Source: Pseudomonas fluorescens (lineage in GTDB: Bacteria > Pseudomonadota > Gammaproteobacteria > Pseudomonadales > Pseudomonadaceae). Taken from it: a DNA stretch of 64,000 nt. The notes beneath the pieces are model-generated. The model ran no database searches. It was not told the origin of the DNA and worked only from the letters and a program-made list of their open reading frames with translations. Positions within the stretch are counted from its first letter, which is position 1. The number at the start of each line of letters is the position of its first letter. The stretch spans positions 124,001 through 188,000 of the forward strand of contig NZ_CABVHK010000013.1 of NCBI RefSeq assembly GCF_902497785.1. Reading direction: 5' to 3'. The translations under genes and the position numbers were made by a program. Positions 16,608-25,870 of this stretch are shown one piece after another.

Positions 16608-17555
16608 ATGGACTTCAAAGACTATTACAAGATTCTCGGTGTGGAACCGACCGCGGACGATAAGACGATCAAGGCGGCTTATCGCAAACTGGCGCGCAAA
16701 TACCACCCCGACGTCAGCAAGGAAAAGGACGCCGAGTCCAAATTCAAGGACGCCTCGGAAGCCTATGAAGCGCTGAAAAGTGCCGACAAGCGCGCCGAAT
16801 ACGACGACTTGCGCAAATACGGCCAGCACGGCCAGCCGTTCCAGGGCCCGCCGGGTTGGCAGGGGCGCGGTGCCGGCGGTTTTGGTGGCGGTCAGGACAC
16901 GGGCGATTTTTCGGACTTCTTCAGTTCGATCTTCGGCAACCGGGGTCCGGGTTTTGGTGGTGGACAGTCGGGCCGCAGCGCCGGGCGTCGAGGGCAAGAC
17001 GTGGAAATGGAACTCGCGATTTTTCTGGAAGAAACCCTCTCGAACGAATCGAAGAAGGTCACCTTCCAGGTGCCGCAATACAACGCTGCCGGCCAGCACG
17101 TCAGCAACACCAGTAAAAGCCTGAACGTGAAAATCCCCGCCGGTGTCACTGATGGCGAGCGCATCCGCCTCAAGGGCCAGGGCGCTCCGGGCATTGGCGG
17201 CGGGGCCAATGGCGATCTGTTCCTGATCATTCGCTTCGCGCCGCATCCGAAGTTCGATGTGGAAGGCGAGAACCTGATCATCACGCTGCCGCTGGCGCCG
17301 TGGGAATTGGCGTTGGGCACCGAAGTGGCGGTGCCGACGCTGACCGGCAAGATCAACCTCAAGGTGCCGGCTGGCAGCCAGAATGGCCAGCGCATGCGCG
17401 CCAAGGGCCACGGTTTGCTGAACAAGGCCGGTGAACGGGGTTACCTGTTTGTGCAACTGAAAGCCGTCATGCCTAAGACCTCGAGCGACGAGGTTAAGGC
17501 GTTGTGGCAGGAACTGGCGAAAAAAGCCGCGTTCGACCCGAGAGAAAACTTCTGA
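16608..17555 (+). CDS. cbpA: Curved DNA-binding protein / DnaJ-class co-chaperone CbpA
   Basis: The 315-residue protein is a class B J-protein. The J-domain spans residues 1-70 with HPD at 33-35, followed by a Gly/Phe-rich linker (GRGAGGFGGGQDTGDFSDFF), then two beta-barrel client domains (from about 125) without a zinc-finger. CbpA stimulates DnaK ATPase and also binds curved DNA in the nucleoid. The start matches the family (MDFKDYYKILGV); an in-frame GTG/ATG five codons earlier is not favoured. It is followed after 23 bases by its inhibitor gene cbpM. Confidence 0.95.
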   Translation: MDFKDYYKILGVEPTADDKTIKAAYRKLARKYHPDVSKEKDAESKFKDASEAYEALKSADKRAEYDDLRKYGQHGQPFQGPPGWQGRGAGGFGGGQDTGDFSDFFSSIFGNRGPGFGGGQSGRSAGRRGQDVEMELAIFLEETLSNESKKVTFQVPQYNAAGQHVSNTSKSLNVKIPAGVTDGERIRLKGQGAPGIGGGANGDLFLIIRFAPHPKFDVEGENLIITLPLAPWELALGTEVAVPTLTGKINLKVPAGSQNGQRMRAKGHGLLNKAGERGYLFVQLKAVMPKTSSDEVKALWQELAKKAAFDPRENF

Positions 17556-17578
17556 TCTAAGAGACGGAGTAGCCCATC

Positions 17579-17884
17579 ATGAGCAACCCCCTGATCGTTC
17601 ATCTGGACCTGGCAGAATTCTGTGAAGCGACCGACCTGTCGGACGTCTACGTGATCGAAATCGTCGAGCACGGCATCCTCGAACCTCAGGGCTCCGTGCC
17701 CAAGGATTGGCGTTTCAACGATTATGAGTTGGCGCTGGCCAAACGTGCCGCCAAGTTGCGGCACGATTTGGATCTGGAGTGGGAAGGGGTTGCATTGGCG
17801 CTGGATCTGCTTGAAGAGGTCCAGCAGCTGCGGGCGGAGAATCGGATGCTGAAGCAGCGGTTGGGGCGGCTGGTGGTTGAGTAG
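17579..17884 (+). CDS. cbpM: Chaperone modulator CbpM
   Basis: CbpM binds the CbpA J-domain and blocks both its co-chaperone and DNA-binding activities. The 101-residue protein has the MerR-like helix-turn-helix core (FCEATDLSDVYVIEIVEHGILEP) and a C-terminal coiled coil (LDLLEEVQQLRAENRMLKQR). Its last codons, NRMLKQRLGRLVVE, are repeated at 19013-19108 on the far side of the RHS gene, so the present 3' end was probably rebuilt when that cassette arrived. The protein still has normal length. Confidence 0.93.
   Translation: MSNPLIVHLDLAEFCEATDLSDVYVIEIVEHGILEPQGSVPKDWRFNDYELALAKRAAKLRHDLDLEWEGVALALDLLEEVQQLRAENRMLKQRLGRLVVE
17839..17874 (+). repeat. Left copy of the direct repeat flanking the RHS cassette
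   Basis: GAATCGGATGCT-G-AAGCAGCGG... matches 19015-19050 at all but two of about 36 positions. It lies inside the 3' end of cbpM. Confidence 0.88.
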
Positions 17885-17933
17885 TTGTTCCCCCCAAGCC
17901 TCCAGACTCAACTAGTAGGGGCGCCTTCAGACC

Positions 17934-18866
17934 CTATTTTGTTTTGTTTCGGATAGCGTTGCCGATTTGCTCCAAAGTCATTCTTTGATGACTGCGCTGC
18001 ATCGGAATCCCAGCATCGTCATACGTCACAGAGAAGACGCGCGTGGCGCCACCCGGGAGTATTCTTTGCGAAGGAAAAGGAGCGGGACCCGGCAGGAATT
18101 TGAAGGGTTCACTCGTCCATTTTTCACCGTTGCCGCCCCTCATTTGCCCGCCACTGTCATTAAAGCGGGGAGCAGGGGGCATTTGTTTCAACGGAATCTG
18201 TGGTGGCGCTTCGCGGGAAGGCCCGTAATCAATGAAATGGCGGTCGCTCACAGCACCTTTCGAGTTCCGAGTTTGAATACGGGTTTGAGTCTGTACATCA
18301 GACCAATTCGGATTTTTAATATGGGAGATTTGAGTTTGCACACGTATTTCAAACAGTGTCTCCCGGGTAACCGCCGGTATAGTCTTGTGTGTGGCATTTT
18401 GCGCGCTGGAAGCCAGTGGACCAGCGTTGAAAATGAGAGGGCGTAAGCTAGAGGTGCTGGCTGCTCTTGAATTACTTGTCAAAGCCCGTGGAAACAAAGA
18501 TTTAAAGAGCCTCACATGCCCCGACCGATCCGAGAAATTCACCGGATCACCCCCGCAATACACATACGCGTTCAACCCACCCCTCCCAAACGGACTCCAA
18601 CTGTCCGGGCTATGAAAGCGCATAAATTTCGGGTTATAGACGCGATAGCCTTTGCCCAAGAAATACCAACCAAAGATCTCGCACAATTCACCGTTGAACC
18701 CCAAGTGCACGGCTATCAGCTGCTGCGCGGACTGCTGGCCATAGGCGGAATATGCGACGGAATTAGGCAGGCTGCCCGCAAGTTCCGCGAGCATCGAATT
18801 TTGTTGGTCGGCAGCCAGCAATACCGTGCGGAACTGAACATTATTAGTAGCGACTGAGCTGGGCAT
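17934..18866 (-). CDS. Orphan RHS-core protein with variable C-terminal domain
   Basis: Residues 1-120 of this 310-residue protein are the RHS repeat-associated core: LLAADQQNSMLAE, YSAYGQQS, LGFNGE, then YRVYNPKFMRFHSPDSWSPF and GGLNAYVYCGGDPVNFSDRSGH. Everything after the GH boundary is a variable C-terminal domain of about 190 residues, Pro/Gln/Arg-rich (RVQTQISHIKNPNWSDV, DRHFIDYGPSREAPPQIPL, PSQRILPGGATRVFSVTYDD). Such tips of RHS proteins are often toxins, but I cannot assign this one. Compared with the small RHS proteins common in Pseudomonas it is somewhat short at the N-terminus. No immunity-like gene, VgrG or T6SS gene is adjacent. The gene is antisense to cbpM and lies between two copies of the cbpM tail. 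Confidence 0.82.
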   Translation of the reverse strand: MPSSVATNNVQFRTVLLAADQQNSMLAELAGSLPNSVAYSAYGQQSAQQLIAVHLGFNGELCEIFGWYFLGKGYRVYNPKFMRFHSPDSWSPFGRGGLNAYVYCGGDPVNFSDRSGHVRLFKSLFPRALTSNSRAASTSSLRPLIFNAGPLASSAQNATHKTIPAVTRETLFEIRVQTQISHIKNPNWSDVQTQTRIQTRNSKGAVSDRHFIDYGPSREAPPQIPLKQMPPAPRFNDSGGQMRGGNGEKWTSEPFKFLPGPAPFPSQRILPGGATRVFSVTYDDAGIPMQRSHQRMTLEQIGNAIRNKTK

Positions 18867-19012
18867 GCCGGGCCTGTCTTGGTGAGGGGGCGAATTGGAT
18901 CGATGCCCCTCAGTCTGACTCCGCCAGCGAATTTCAGGAACTAGCAGAACTGATAGTCCAGCGGTTGCATTGATGCCAGATTCGCTTGGTAGAAATCGGG
19001 CAGCTTCCGGCC
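18867..19012. other. Upstream region of the RHS gene
   Basis: About 150 bases inside the inserted segment. It would hold the RHS promoter; no motif was recognised. With the cbpM remnant and REP element it makes up the gene-free stretch 18867-19238. Confidence 0.4.
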
Positions 19013-19108
19013 GGGAATCGGATGCTTAAGCAGCGGTTGGGGCGGTTGGGGCGGTTGGGGCGGTTGGGGCTGTTGGGGCGGTTGGGACGGTTGGTGGTGG
19101 GCCTGTAG
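19013..19108 (+). pseudogene. Displaced 3' remnant of cbpM with a 9-bp repeat expansion
   Basis: Reading from 19013 in the frame equivalent to cbpM gives GNRMLKQRLGRL, then repeated LGR units, LVVGL and a stop at 19106-19108. The first 12 residues match the CbpM tail except for the first. Seven 9-bp units of CGGTTGGGG or variants run from 19034 to 19096, against two in intact cbpM. It has no start or upstream cbpM sequence of any length. Confidence 0.78.
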
Positions 19109-19204
19109 GAGCTGTCGAGTGAAACGAGGCTGCGATCTTTTGATGTTGTTTTTTTTAAAGCAAAGTCAAGAGATCGCAGCCTCGTTTCACTCGACAGCTC
19201 CTAC
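19105..19204. repeat. REP-type long palindrome (GTAGGAGCTGTCGAG family)
   Basis: Inverted arms identical to those at 1013-1110 apart from the centre. Its first bases supply the stop codon of the cbpM remnant. Confidence 0.87.
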
Positions 19205-19238
19205 CAGCTCCTACGCAGCTTTTACCAGCTCGTGCGCA

Positions 19239-20366
19239 TCAGATTTTGCGGGGCAGCACGACGGTGAACAGTGTCCCGTCAGCCTCGTTCGAGCTGACTT
19301 CAATCGTGCCGCCATGGGCATCCACCACTTCCTTGACGATAAACAACCCCAGACCGAGGCTGGTGGAAGGCTGGCCGAGTTCTTCGTCGACGCTGCGCAC
19401 CAGCGGATCAAAGATTGTGCCGATGGCGCTTTCGGGGATCGGGTTGCCGTAGTTATGCACCGTGAGGCGAACCGCTTGCGCTTCGCCGGCCAGGGTCACG
19501 GTCACATCCCGTTTGTTCGAACCGTGCTGCAACGCATTGCCAATCAGATTTCGCAACAACTGATCCAGCCGCCCGGCATCCCAGATGCCTCGGGTATTTC
19601 CCTGCACCGTTATCGTCGGATCGCATTCGGGGTTGCCCGCGCAGGCTTCGGCAATCGCCGCATGCGCCGCATCGGCCAGGTCCATGGGTGCCGGGTCGAT
19701 GGGCAGGCTCTTGCCCAGACGACTGCGTACCAGCTCCAGCAAATCGTTGACCATCACCGCCATGTGCTGCGCGCCACGTTTGATATTGATCGCACAGGCC
19801 AGCGCATCGCCTTCAAGGGACGCTTTGCGCATCAGCAATTCGGTCGACATGCTCACGGCTTGCAGCGGCGCGCGCAAATCGTGGCCGAGGATCGCGAGGA
19901 AAATATCCCGCGAATGATCGACCTGTTCGGCGTAGGCCGCGGTGGATTCGGCCAGGGCTTCGTCGATGGCTTCGTTGAAGCGGATCATGTCCTGAAAGTA
20001 GGCGAGGTCCGGCGCTTCCAGGCTATCGACCCACAGCCGGATCACACAGGCGCGCAGGTGGCGAAACTCGCTGGTCATCTGCACCAGGTCAAAACCGACG
20101 GTATGGCGCAGCTCGCCGTGGCTGGCACCGGCCTCATCCAGGCTCGGGGTTTTTTCCGCGCCTTCGCCCTTGGCTTTGGCGAGTTGTTCGGCGGCGGTTT
20201 GCGCGGTGGTCATGTCCCGCGCGGCGGCCAGCAGAATTTCCCTGGCGTGATCACGCAGTGCCACGCTGTCCATAGTTTCGGCGGCCGGGGTGATGGTTCT
20301 GGCGAACTGCTCCCATTCATCGACGATACGATCTACATGTTGCCTGATGAATTCGGGTAGGCGCAT
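19239..20366 (-). CDS. Sensor histidine kinase (soluble, RsbT-like N-terminal domain)
   Basis: The 375-residue protein has no membrane segment. Residues 1-145 form a helical N-terminal domain (LPEFIRQHVDRIVDEWEQFA; RHLRACVIRLW) like the RsbRD-type sensor regions of Pseudomonas kinases. The HisKA H-box is LAILGHDLRAPLQAV with His162, and the HATPase domain has NLIGNALQHG (N box), HNYGNPIPE and GLGLFIVKEVVDAHGG (G2). The start at 20366 has an AGGAA site; the open frame runs upstream without one. No partner response regulator is adjacent. Its signal is unknown. It is divergent from the NEL effector genes, so it may share their promoter region. Confidence 0.85.
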   Translation of the reverse strand: MRLPEFIRQHVDRIVDEWEQFARTITPAAETMDSVALRDHAREILLAAARDMTTAQTAAEQLAKAKGEGAEKTPSLDEAGASHGELRHTVGFDLVQMTSEFRHLRACVIRLWVDSLEAPDLAYFQDMIRFNEAIDEALAESTAAYAEQVDHSRDIFLAILGHDLRAPLQAVSMSTELLMRKASLEGDALACAINIKRGAQHMAVMVNDLLELVRSRLGKSLPIDPAPMDLADAAHAAIAEACAGNPECDPTITVQGNTRGIWDAGRLDQLLRNLIGNALQHGSNKRDVTVTLAGEAQAVRLTVHNYGNPIPESAIGTIFDPLVRSVDEELGQPSTSLGLGLFIVKEVVDAHGGTIEVSSNEADGTLFTVVLPRKI

Positions 20367-20470
20367 GGCCGGGTTCCTGAGCATTTGGAGGCTGGACGAG
20401 TCGCATAGTAGCGTCTTCCGGCCGGAAAAACCTCCTGCGACCCGTCGGCACGAGGAGCGTTTATCAGGGT

Positions 20471-20482
20471 GGTACATATGTG
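20471..20482 (+). promoter_or_regulatory. GGTACATATGTG motif upstream of the first NEL gene
   Basis: A 12-base word that recurs with one change (GGTACATATTTG) at 25925-25936 ahead of the second NEL gene, followed in both cases by a T-rich tract. It could be a promoter element or operator common to the two effectors. Confidence 0.35.
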
Positions 20483-20609
20483 TTTTTGCCTTCGTGTTTT
20501 TCGAACGAAGAGCGTATCCCCCTCCGTCTAACCAACAGTTATTCAGTCTTTTGTTTTGCAGATGGGCGAATAGTCTAGTGGCTTCACCCATTATTTAAGG
20601 TTTGAACCC

Positions 20610-23600
20610 ATGTCTGATTTGCAAGGAAGCAATCCGACCCACGCGCCGTCTGAAATCAAAGTTGAACAGAGTGTTCATGAGCAACGAGTGACCAAGGTCA
20701 TTCCCTTTGCGATAAAAAACGCGTCCCCCGCCACGCTTGAATCAGTCGTGAAGCTGAAGTCCAGGTGGCCGGACTGGTACCTGAAAAAAGATGCTGCCAA
20801 CCGGCAGCAATTGAAAGCATTGATGGATGATCGCTGGCGCTTGCAAGGCGAGCTGGATGAACTGCTGGGTGATCTTCAGAGCGATATCAATGCCTTTGGA
20901 AAACGCTTGCTCACGACCTCCCTGCAAGCGAATTTCAATACCACTGAGGATCCTGAAACCCTGTCCCTTCATCTTTATGTCCCGGACAACCTCATTTTCA
21001 ATATCGATACCGGGGTCAGTCGCCTGCGCCAAGGTTCGTTACTCGCCGCGGCGCTGCATAACTTTGAACAAGCGGAAACCCGGGAGGACGCGTTTCGCAG
21101 TGGCTCTGGTGTGTATCGCGTCAGTCCCGAAGGCACCCCGCACCGCATCAACGCCATGACACCGGCAAGGTTCGCCGCCCTGTGTCGCAGGCTGGATATC
21201 GGCGGGCAATATCAAACCCATATCAAGGCGCGGCTGGAGCCTGCGACGGCCGATGCAAAGCAGCGGTTGCAGGACCGCTCGACAGCCAGTGAAAAAGCCG
21301 CGTTCAAGTCATCGGCGTTTATCGCGCGACTCAAAGGCGATATCAGCGCTGCAGCTTTTGAGCGGCTGCAAGACGTCATCGCCGGCAAGGCAGACATCAG
21401 ATTCCACGGCACGCCCCTGCACAGTCACCGATTGTCGCTGATGGGTTTTCGCATGACCTCAATCGTGCTGTTCAGCGCTGAGGGCGAGGCATCGGCGTTG
21501 AAAACGGCCGTGGATGCCTTGACGCCTGAGCGCGTGAAATTCTGGACCGGCTGGTCTCGGCTCATTCCGTTGTTGCCCGGTCGCGAGTTCGAGAAGTTCA
21601 AGCTGATCCAGGCCTTCTTCGCCAACGGCCCCACGGGTGTCGGAGACGAGATGCTGCGCAATGAAGACATTTTCCGACAGAGTCGTTTGACCGGGCCGTT
21701 GATTGCGTATGTACCGGATGACCCGGACCATCCGCTGAAAGAATACGCTTCGCTGTCCGAGTTCATGAAAGCCTTGATCGGTCAGTTGCGCGACCCGGAT
21801 TATCAGGCATTCTTCAGCCGGTTTGTAGCGCAGAAAGACAAAGGGCATTTTTTCGCCAGGGTCAACGAGCGGCTCAAGACCCTCAAGTGGAAACAGCGCG
21901 AACCGCTCGACATGGGCCCTTGGTGGCGCGAAACCGCCATTGAAAATCCCGACGCGCAGCCCATCACCAACCGGATCGCCGGTGACCTGTGGATCACCCT
22001 GTTCCGGGAGCGGCGGGACAAGGTCATCAGCGATGCACGCTGCATTGCCGTGCCGACCGACGATGAAGATTCGACCAGTCGCTGGAAACGTCTGACCAGC
22101 TACCTGGACATCGGCTGGAACCTGTTCAGCTTCGCCGCCATGTTGGTGCCGGGCGTGGGCGAGGTGGTGTTGGGCATCATGGTCGCGCAGATGCTCGGGG
22201 AGCTCGCCGAAGGTATCGAGGATTGGAGCAAGGGCGACAGGGAAGAAGCCGCGGCTTACATCAACGGCGTGCTGATCAACTTTGCGCAATTCGCCCTGAT
22301 GGGCGCCGGGCATGTGCTGCCCCGGACGCCTGTGGTCCTTTCACCTTTCGTTGAAAACCTCAAGCCCGTGGAGTTCAAGGGCGAGCAGCGGTTGTGGAAT
22401 AACGACCTGACAGCCTATGAGCATCCGGTTGTCCTGCCGCAAGACGCCCAGGCCAGACCGCTGGGTCTGTTCCGACATGAGAACAAGGATGTCCTGCGCC
22501 TCGAGGACAAACATTACGTGGTGGCGACGGACCCGCAGACCGGGTTGCACAGCCTTGAGCACCCGCTGCGGCCAGAGGCGTATCGCCCGCCAGTGGAGCA
22601 TAACGGTGCCGGCAGCTGGAAGACTGAAATCGATCGTCCGCTGGCCTGGGACAAGAAACGTTTGCTGCGGCGTTTGGGCCCGACCACGGATGCGCTGTCC
22701 GATGAATCCCTCGAGCAGGTGCTGACCGTCAGCGGCGTCGAGGAAAACGCATTGCGCAGAATGCATGTCGAGCACGAAGCGCCTTCGGCGATGCTGACCG
22801 ACACCCTCGATCGCTTCAAGGTGTATGCGCAGGCCGGCGACCTTGCGGGGCATATTCTCGCGCAGCAGATTCCCGAAGCGATGGAGGAGCTGATTCCGGC
22901 ATTCATGACCGAACTCCCGCGCTGGCCTGAGTCCCGAGGGATCGCGCTGTTCGACGGACCTCAGCTGGACGGTGTGGCGGTCGAGTTCGGCGCGGCTGAT
23001 CGTCAGATCAAACTGTCCCGCGAAGATCTTCGGAACGGCCGTTTGCCGACACGGGTGATCGAGAATCTCGGCGAAACGGAAATTTATGAGCTGCTCGGCG
23101 AAGGGATTTCCAGCGACAAACAAGTGCGCATCAGTGAATTGCGCAAACGCCTGGCCGAACACGCGGGTAAGCAGCGTAAACGCGTGTTCGACGCCCTCTA
23201 CAAACAGCAGACAGTTTCTGCCAGCGTCGATGTGCTTTTGCTGTGCGACGAGTATCCGACATTGCCCGTGATCGTCGCCGGGCAATTGTTGCGCGACGCC
23301 ACCCCGGAAGAATTGCTGCACCTGACACAAAAAAAGCGCATTCCCCTGAGCCTTCGCGAAAAAGCCCGGGCTGCGCAGGACCGTGTGCGAATGAGCCGCG
23401 CCTACGAAGGGCTCTACCTGGAAGCGCTGGAAGACGTGGATACCCGTCGGCTTGAGCTGGCTTCGCTGGCCGCTTTGCCGGGCTGGTCGGCCGGGGTTCG
23501 CATCGAGGTGCGGGCCTTTTCGTACACCGGGGAACTGCAGGCCAGCGTCGGGCCTGCAGACGCGCCGATCCGCAAAGTGCTGTTTGTCGATGAGCAGGGC

Positions 23601-25865
23601 TTGTATCACGCCCGGGACGAGCAAGCGCAACATCTGCACGGCGCCGATGACTTTTATGCTGCGGTGCTGCATGCCTTGCCCGACAGCGAGCGCCGGGCAC
23701 TGGGGTTCGATATTTTCCAGGGTGACAAGCTCAAGCAAGCGCTACAGCGTTCGCCACTGAGTCAGGAGCGTTTTACCCAGGTTCTGGGGCAGCACCCGAT
23801 CCGCAAACCGGCTTACGATCCGCGCGCCATGCGTCTTCGCGGGGGCATGCCGTGGTATTCGCGCAAACTGAGCGTGACGACGATGCGGCAGCGTATCGGC
23901 TGGTTGTACCCGGGCTTTTCCGAAGCAGAGGTGAATGAGTTGCTGACAGGTTTCGGGGACGCCGCACCGGCGCGTTTGAAAGCGCTGGAGGATGAGTTCG
24001 TGCAGTTGCAACTGTCGCTTCAACGCTGGGTCAATTCCCCGGCCACCATGGCCGATGCCCGTGCGCAAATCTCCTCCAGGCAGCAACTCTACTCGGCCAT
24101 CAAGCAATGCTGGCAGCGCACCGGCCCGGCGGGCGAGGGCGCGCCCGGCATTGTCCGTGCGCAGACGCTCACGCTGGACGGGCCACTCATGGGGCAGCAC
24201 CTGGCGAGCATGCCGAGGCTGACCGCCAATTTCGAACACGTCACTGAGTTGAACGTGCGCCGGGCCAACCTGCTCACCAGCCAGGTGCATTTTCTGCAAT
24301 CCTTTCGCCAGTTGCGCTATCTGGACCTCGGCGCGAATCAGTTGACTGGTTTGCCTGCGGCCATCGGCGAAATGCCTTACCTCGTTCACCTGTTCCTGAC
24401 GGACAACCGGATCGAGCTGAACCAACAAGCGGTCACCCGTTTGCGCGGCCTGACCCGACTGAGGTTCATTGGGCTCAAAGACAATCCCCTGCGTCTGGTC
24501 CCTGATGTCAGCCAGATGCCGGAGTTGCATACGCTGATCCTCGAGAACACCGGCGTCGATACCTGGCCGACTGGACTGTTGACCCAATCGCGGCCTCGCA
24601 ACTTCTACCTGAACCTGTGGCGCAACCCGATCAACCGCGTACCCGATGTTGCCCCCGGGTCCTTTCGCGCGGAGATAGTGGCTCGCACCCTGGTGAGTCG
24701 CGAGCCACAGTGGATGTCCGGGGAGAACCTGAACACGCTGCGCAGGTATACCGAATCGGTCGGCCTCGACCCCGAACGCCCGTACCCGCCCCGGGGCACC
24801 CTGGACAGCGCCCAATGGGCCGAGGGGTTGTCCGATGACAAATGGCAAACCCGGCAGGCGATCTGGGATGCGGTCGAGGATGAGTTCAACTCCGAGGCCT
24901 TTTTCAACGAAATCCGGCGGCTGACGCAGTCCGCCGATTTCAAGAAGGACGAGGGTATTTATCGGCGCGAGTTGACGGCCAGAGTCTGGCGGATGCTGGA
25001 GGCCATGGCTGAAGACAGTGAGTTGCGCACAACCCTGTTTGCCGAGGCGGTGGCGCGCACCGAGTGTGTCGACGGGGCGACGCAACTGTTCAACGTCCTT
25101 GGCATGAAAGTGCTCATTCACGAAGCCTACGGGCTGGCAAACCCCGGATTGATTGAAGCCGAACTGGTCAGCCTGGCCAAGGGCGCGTCGCGTCTGAACG
25201 AGATCGAGCGCATTGCCGAACGCACCATTGCGAAACGCCTGGCGAGCGGTGAGCAGATTCGACGGATCGGCGCCGATAACAACGTGACGGGCAGCATCGA
25301 TATCGTCGAAGTTCACCTGGCGTTTGCCACCGAATTGGCCAATTCGGAGGCGGACGGCGGCCTCGACTTGCCCTGGCAGGCACGCACCATGCAATTTCGC
25401 GGGATTGCCGGCGTCACCCGGCCGATGATCGAAAACGCACGCATCCGGGTGCTTGGGCTGGAAGAGGGCAATGGGCTGCGTGATTCGATTGCCGAACTGC
25501 CGTTCTGGAAATCCTATGTGGAAGGCTCCAACCGGACGCGCTTCAAGCAGTTCGAGCAACGAATGAACACGCTTTATGAGTTCAAGTCCGCTTTGCAGGA
25601 GAGGAATGACGGCTTGAACTTGTTGCCTGAGGAAAAAGACCGGTTGAAAACCCGGATCAGGGTCCTGGCTTTTGAACTGGGCAAACCGGAAAGCGAATTC
25701 GCGCCCGGCACGGTCATGACGGATGACGAGTTCGCGCAGCAATACGCTGCGATCAAGGATGAGCGCGAAGAGTTGCTCAAACAGTTGACGCAACACGCCA
25801 TGGACCGGGCGAAGCTGCAACGGGTCGAAGTGCCTTTCAGGGTTCAATCGACCGGCTTGAGGTGA
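20610..25865 (+). CDS. Giant LRR-NEL E3 ubiquitin ligase-type effector, copy 1
   Basis: This 1751-residue protein has three regions. Residues about 40-620 match the so-called dermonecrotic-toxin/DUF6543 N-terminal region of large Pseudomonas effectors and include a hydrophobic hairpin (WNLFSFAAMLVPGVGEVV near 500). Residues about 1203-1350 are leucine-rich repeats (LRYLDLGANQLTGLP; LVHLFLTDNRIEL). The C-terminal region resembles the NEL domain of IpaH/SspH ligases: the CxD motif is at Cys1486 (ECVDGATQLFN), in a helical domain with the WAEGLSDDKW entry motif. NEL enzymes transfer ubiquitin from a host E2 to host proteins, so this protein should act inside eukaryotic cells. It has no signal peptide. 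An AAGG site lies nine bases before the start. It is paralogous to the next gene throughout. No secretion genes are in the window. Confidence 0.85.
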   Translation: MSDLQGSNPTHAPSEIKVEQSVHEQRVTKVIPFAIKNASPATLESVVKLKSRWPDWYLKKDAANRQQLKALMDDRWRLQGELDELLGDLQSDINAFGKRLLTTSLQANFNTTEDPETLSLHLYVPDNLIFNIDTGVSRLRQGSLLAAALHNFEQAETREDAFRSGSGVYRVSPEGTPHRINAMTPARFAALCRRLDIGGQYQTHIKARLEPATADAKQRLQDRSTASEKAAFKSSAFIARLKGDISAAAFERLQDVIAGKADIRFHGTPLHSHRLSLMGFRMTSIVLFSAEGEASALKTAVDALTPERVKFWTGWSRLIPLLPGREFEKFKLIQAFFANGPTGVGDEMLRNEDIFRQSRLTGPLIAYVPDDPDHPLKEYASLSEFMKALIGQLRDPDYQAFFSRFVAQKDKGHFFARVNERLKTLKWKQREPLDMGPWWRETAIENPDAQPITNRIAGDLWITLFRERRDKVISDARCIAVPTDDEDSTSRWKRLTSYLDIGWNLFSFAAMLVPGVGEVVLGIMVAQMLGELAEGIEDWSKGDREEAAAYINGVLINFAQFALMGAGHVLPRTPVVLSPFVENLKPVEFKGEQRLWNNDLTAYEHPVVLPQDAQARPLGLFRHENKDVLRLEDKHYVVATDPQTGLHSLEHPLRPEAYRPPVEHNGAGSWKTEIDRPLAWDKKRLLRRLGPTTDALSDESLEQVLTVSGVEENALRRMHVEHEAPSAMLTDTLDRFKVYAQAGDLAGHILAQQIPEAMEELIPAFMTELPRWPESRGIALFDGPQLDGVAVEFGAADRQIKLSREDLRNGRLPTRVIENLGETEIYELLGEGISSDKQVRISELRKRLAEHAGKQRKRVFDALYKQQTVSASVDVLLLCDEYPTLPVIVAGQLLRDATPEELLHLTQKKRIPLSLREKARAAQDRVRMSRAYEGLYLEALEDVDTRRLELASLAALPGWSAGVRIEVRAFSYTGELQASVGPADAPIRKVLFVDEQGLYHARDEQAQHLHGADDFYAAVLHALPDSERRALGFDIFQGDKLKQALQRSPLSQERFTQVLGQHPIRKPAYDPRAMRLRGGMPWYSRKLSVTTMRQRIGWLYPGFSEAEVNELLTGFGDAAPARLKALEDEFVQLQLSLQRWVNSPATMADARAQISSRQQLYSAIKQCWQRTGPAGEGAPGIVRAQTLTLDGPLMGQHLASMPRLTANFEHVTELNVRRANLLTSQVHFLQSFRQLRYLDLGANQLTGLPAAIGEMPYLVHLFLTDNRIELNQQAVTRLRGLTRLRFIGLKDNPLRLVPDVSQMPELHTLILENTGVDTWPTGLLTQSRPRNFYLNLWRNPINRVPDVAPGSFRAEIVARTLVSREPQWMSGENLNTLRRYTESVGLDPERPYPPRGTLDSAQWAEGLSDDKWQTRQAIWDAVEDEFNSEAFFNEIRRLTQSADFKKDEGIYRRELTARVWRMLEAMAEDSELRTTLFAEAVARTECVDGATQLFNVLGMKVLIHEAYGLANPGLIEAELVSLAKGASRLNEIERIAERTIAKRLASGEQIRRIGADNNVTGSIDIVEVHLAFATELANSEADGGLDLPWQARTMQFRGIAGVTRPMIENARIRVLGLEEGNGLRDSIAELPFWKSYVEGSNRTRFKQFEQRMNTLYEFKSALQERNDGLNLLPEEKDRLKTRIRVLAFELGKPESEFAPGTVMTDDEFAQQYAAIKDEREELLKQLTQHAMDRAKLQRVEVPFRVQSTGLR

Positions 25866-25870
25866 TGTCG

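Noticed and set aside
17885..19014. Insertion sequence or integron cassette around the RHS gene
   Set aside because: No transposase, integrase, terminal inverted repeats or attC-like fold; only the duplicated cbpM tail marks the ends.
23742..25847. 701-codon open frame on the minus strand
   Set aside because: It is the shadow of the first NEL gene; the translation lacks any domain, is rich in Arg/Gln/His and overlaps a gene with clear domains throughout.
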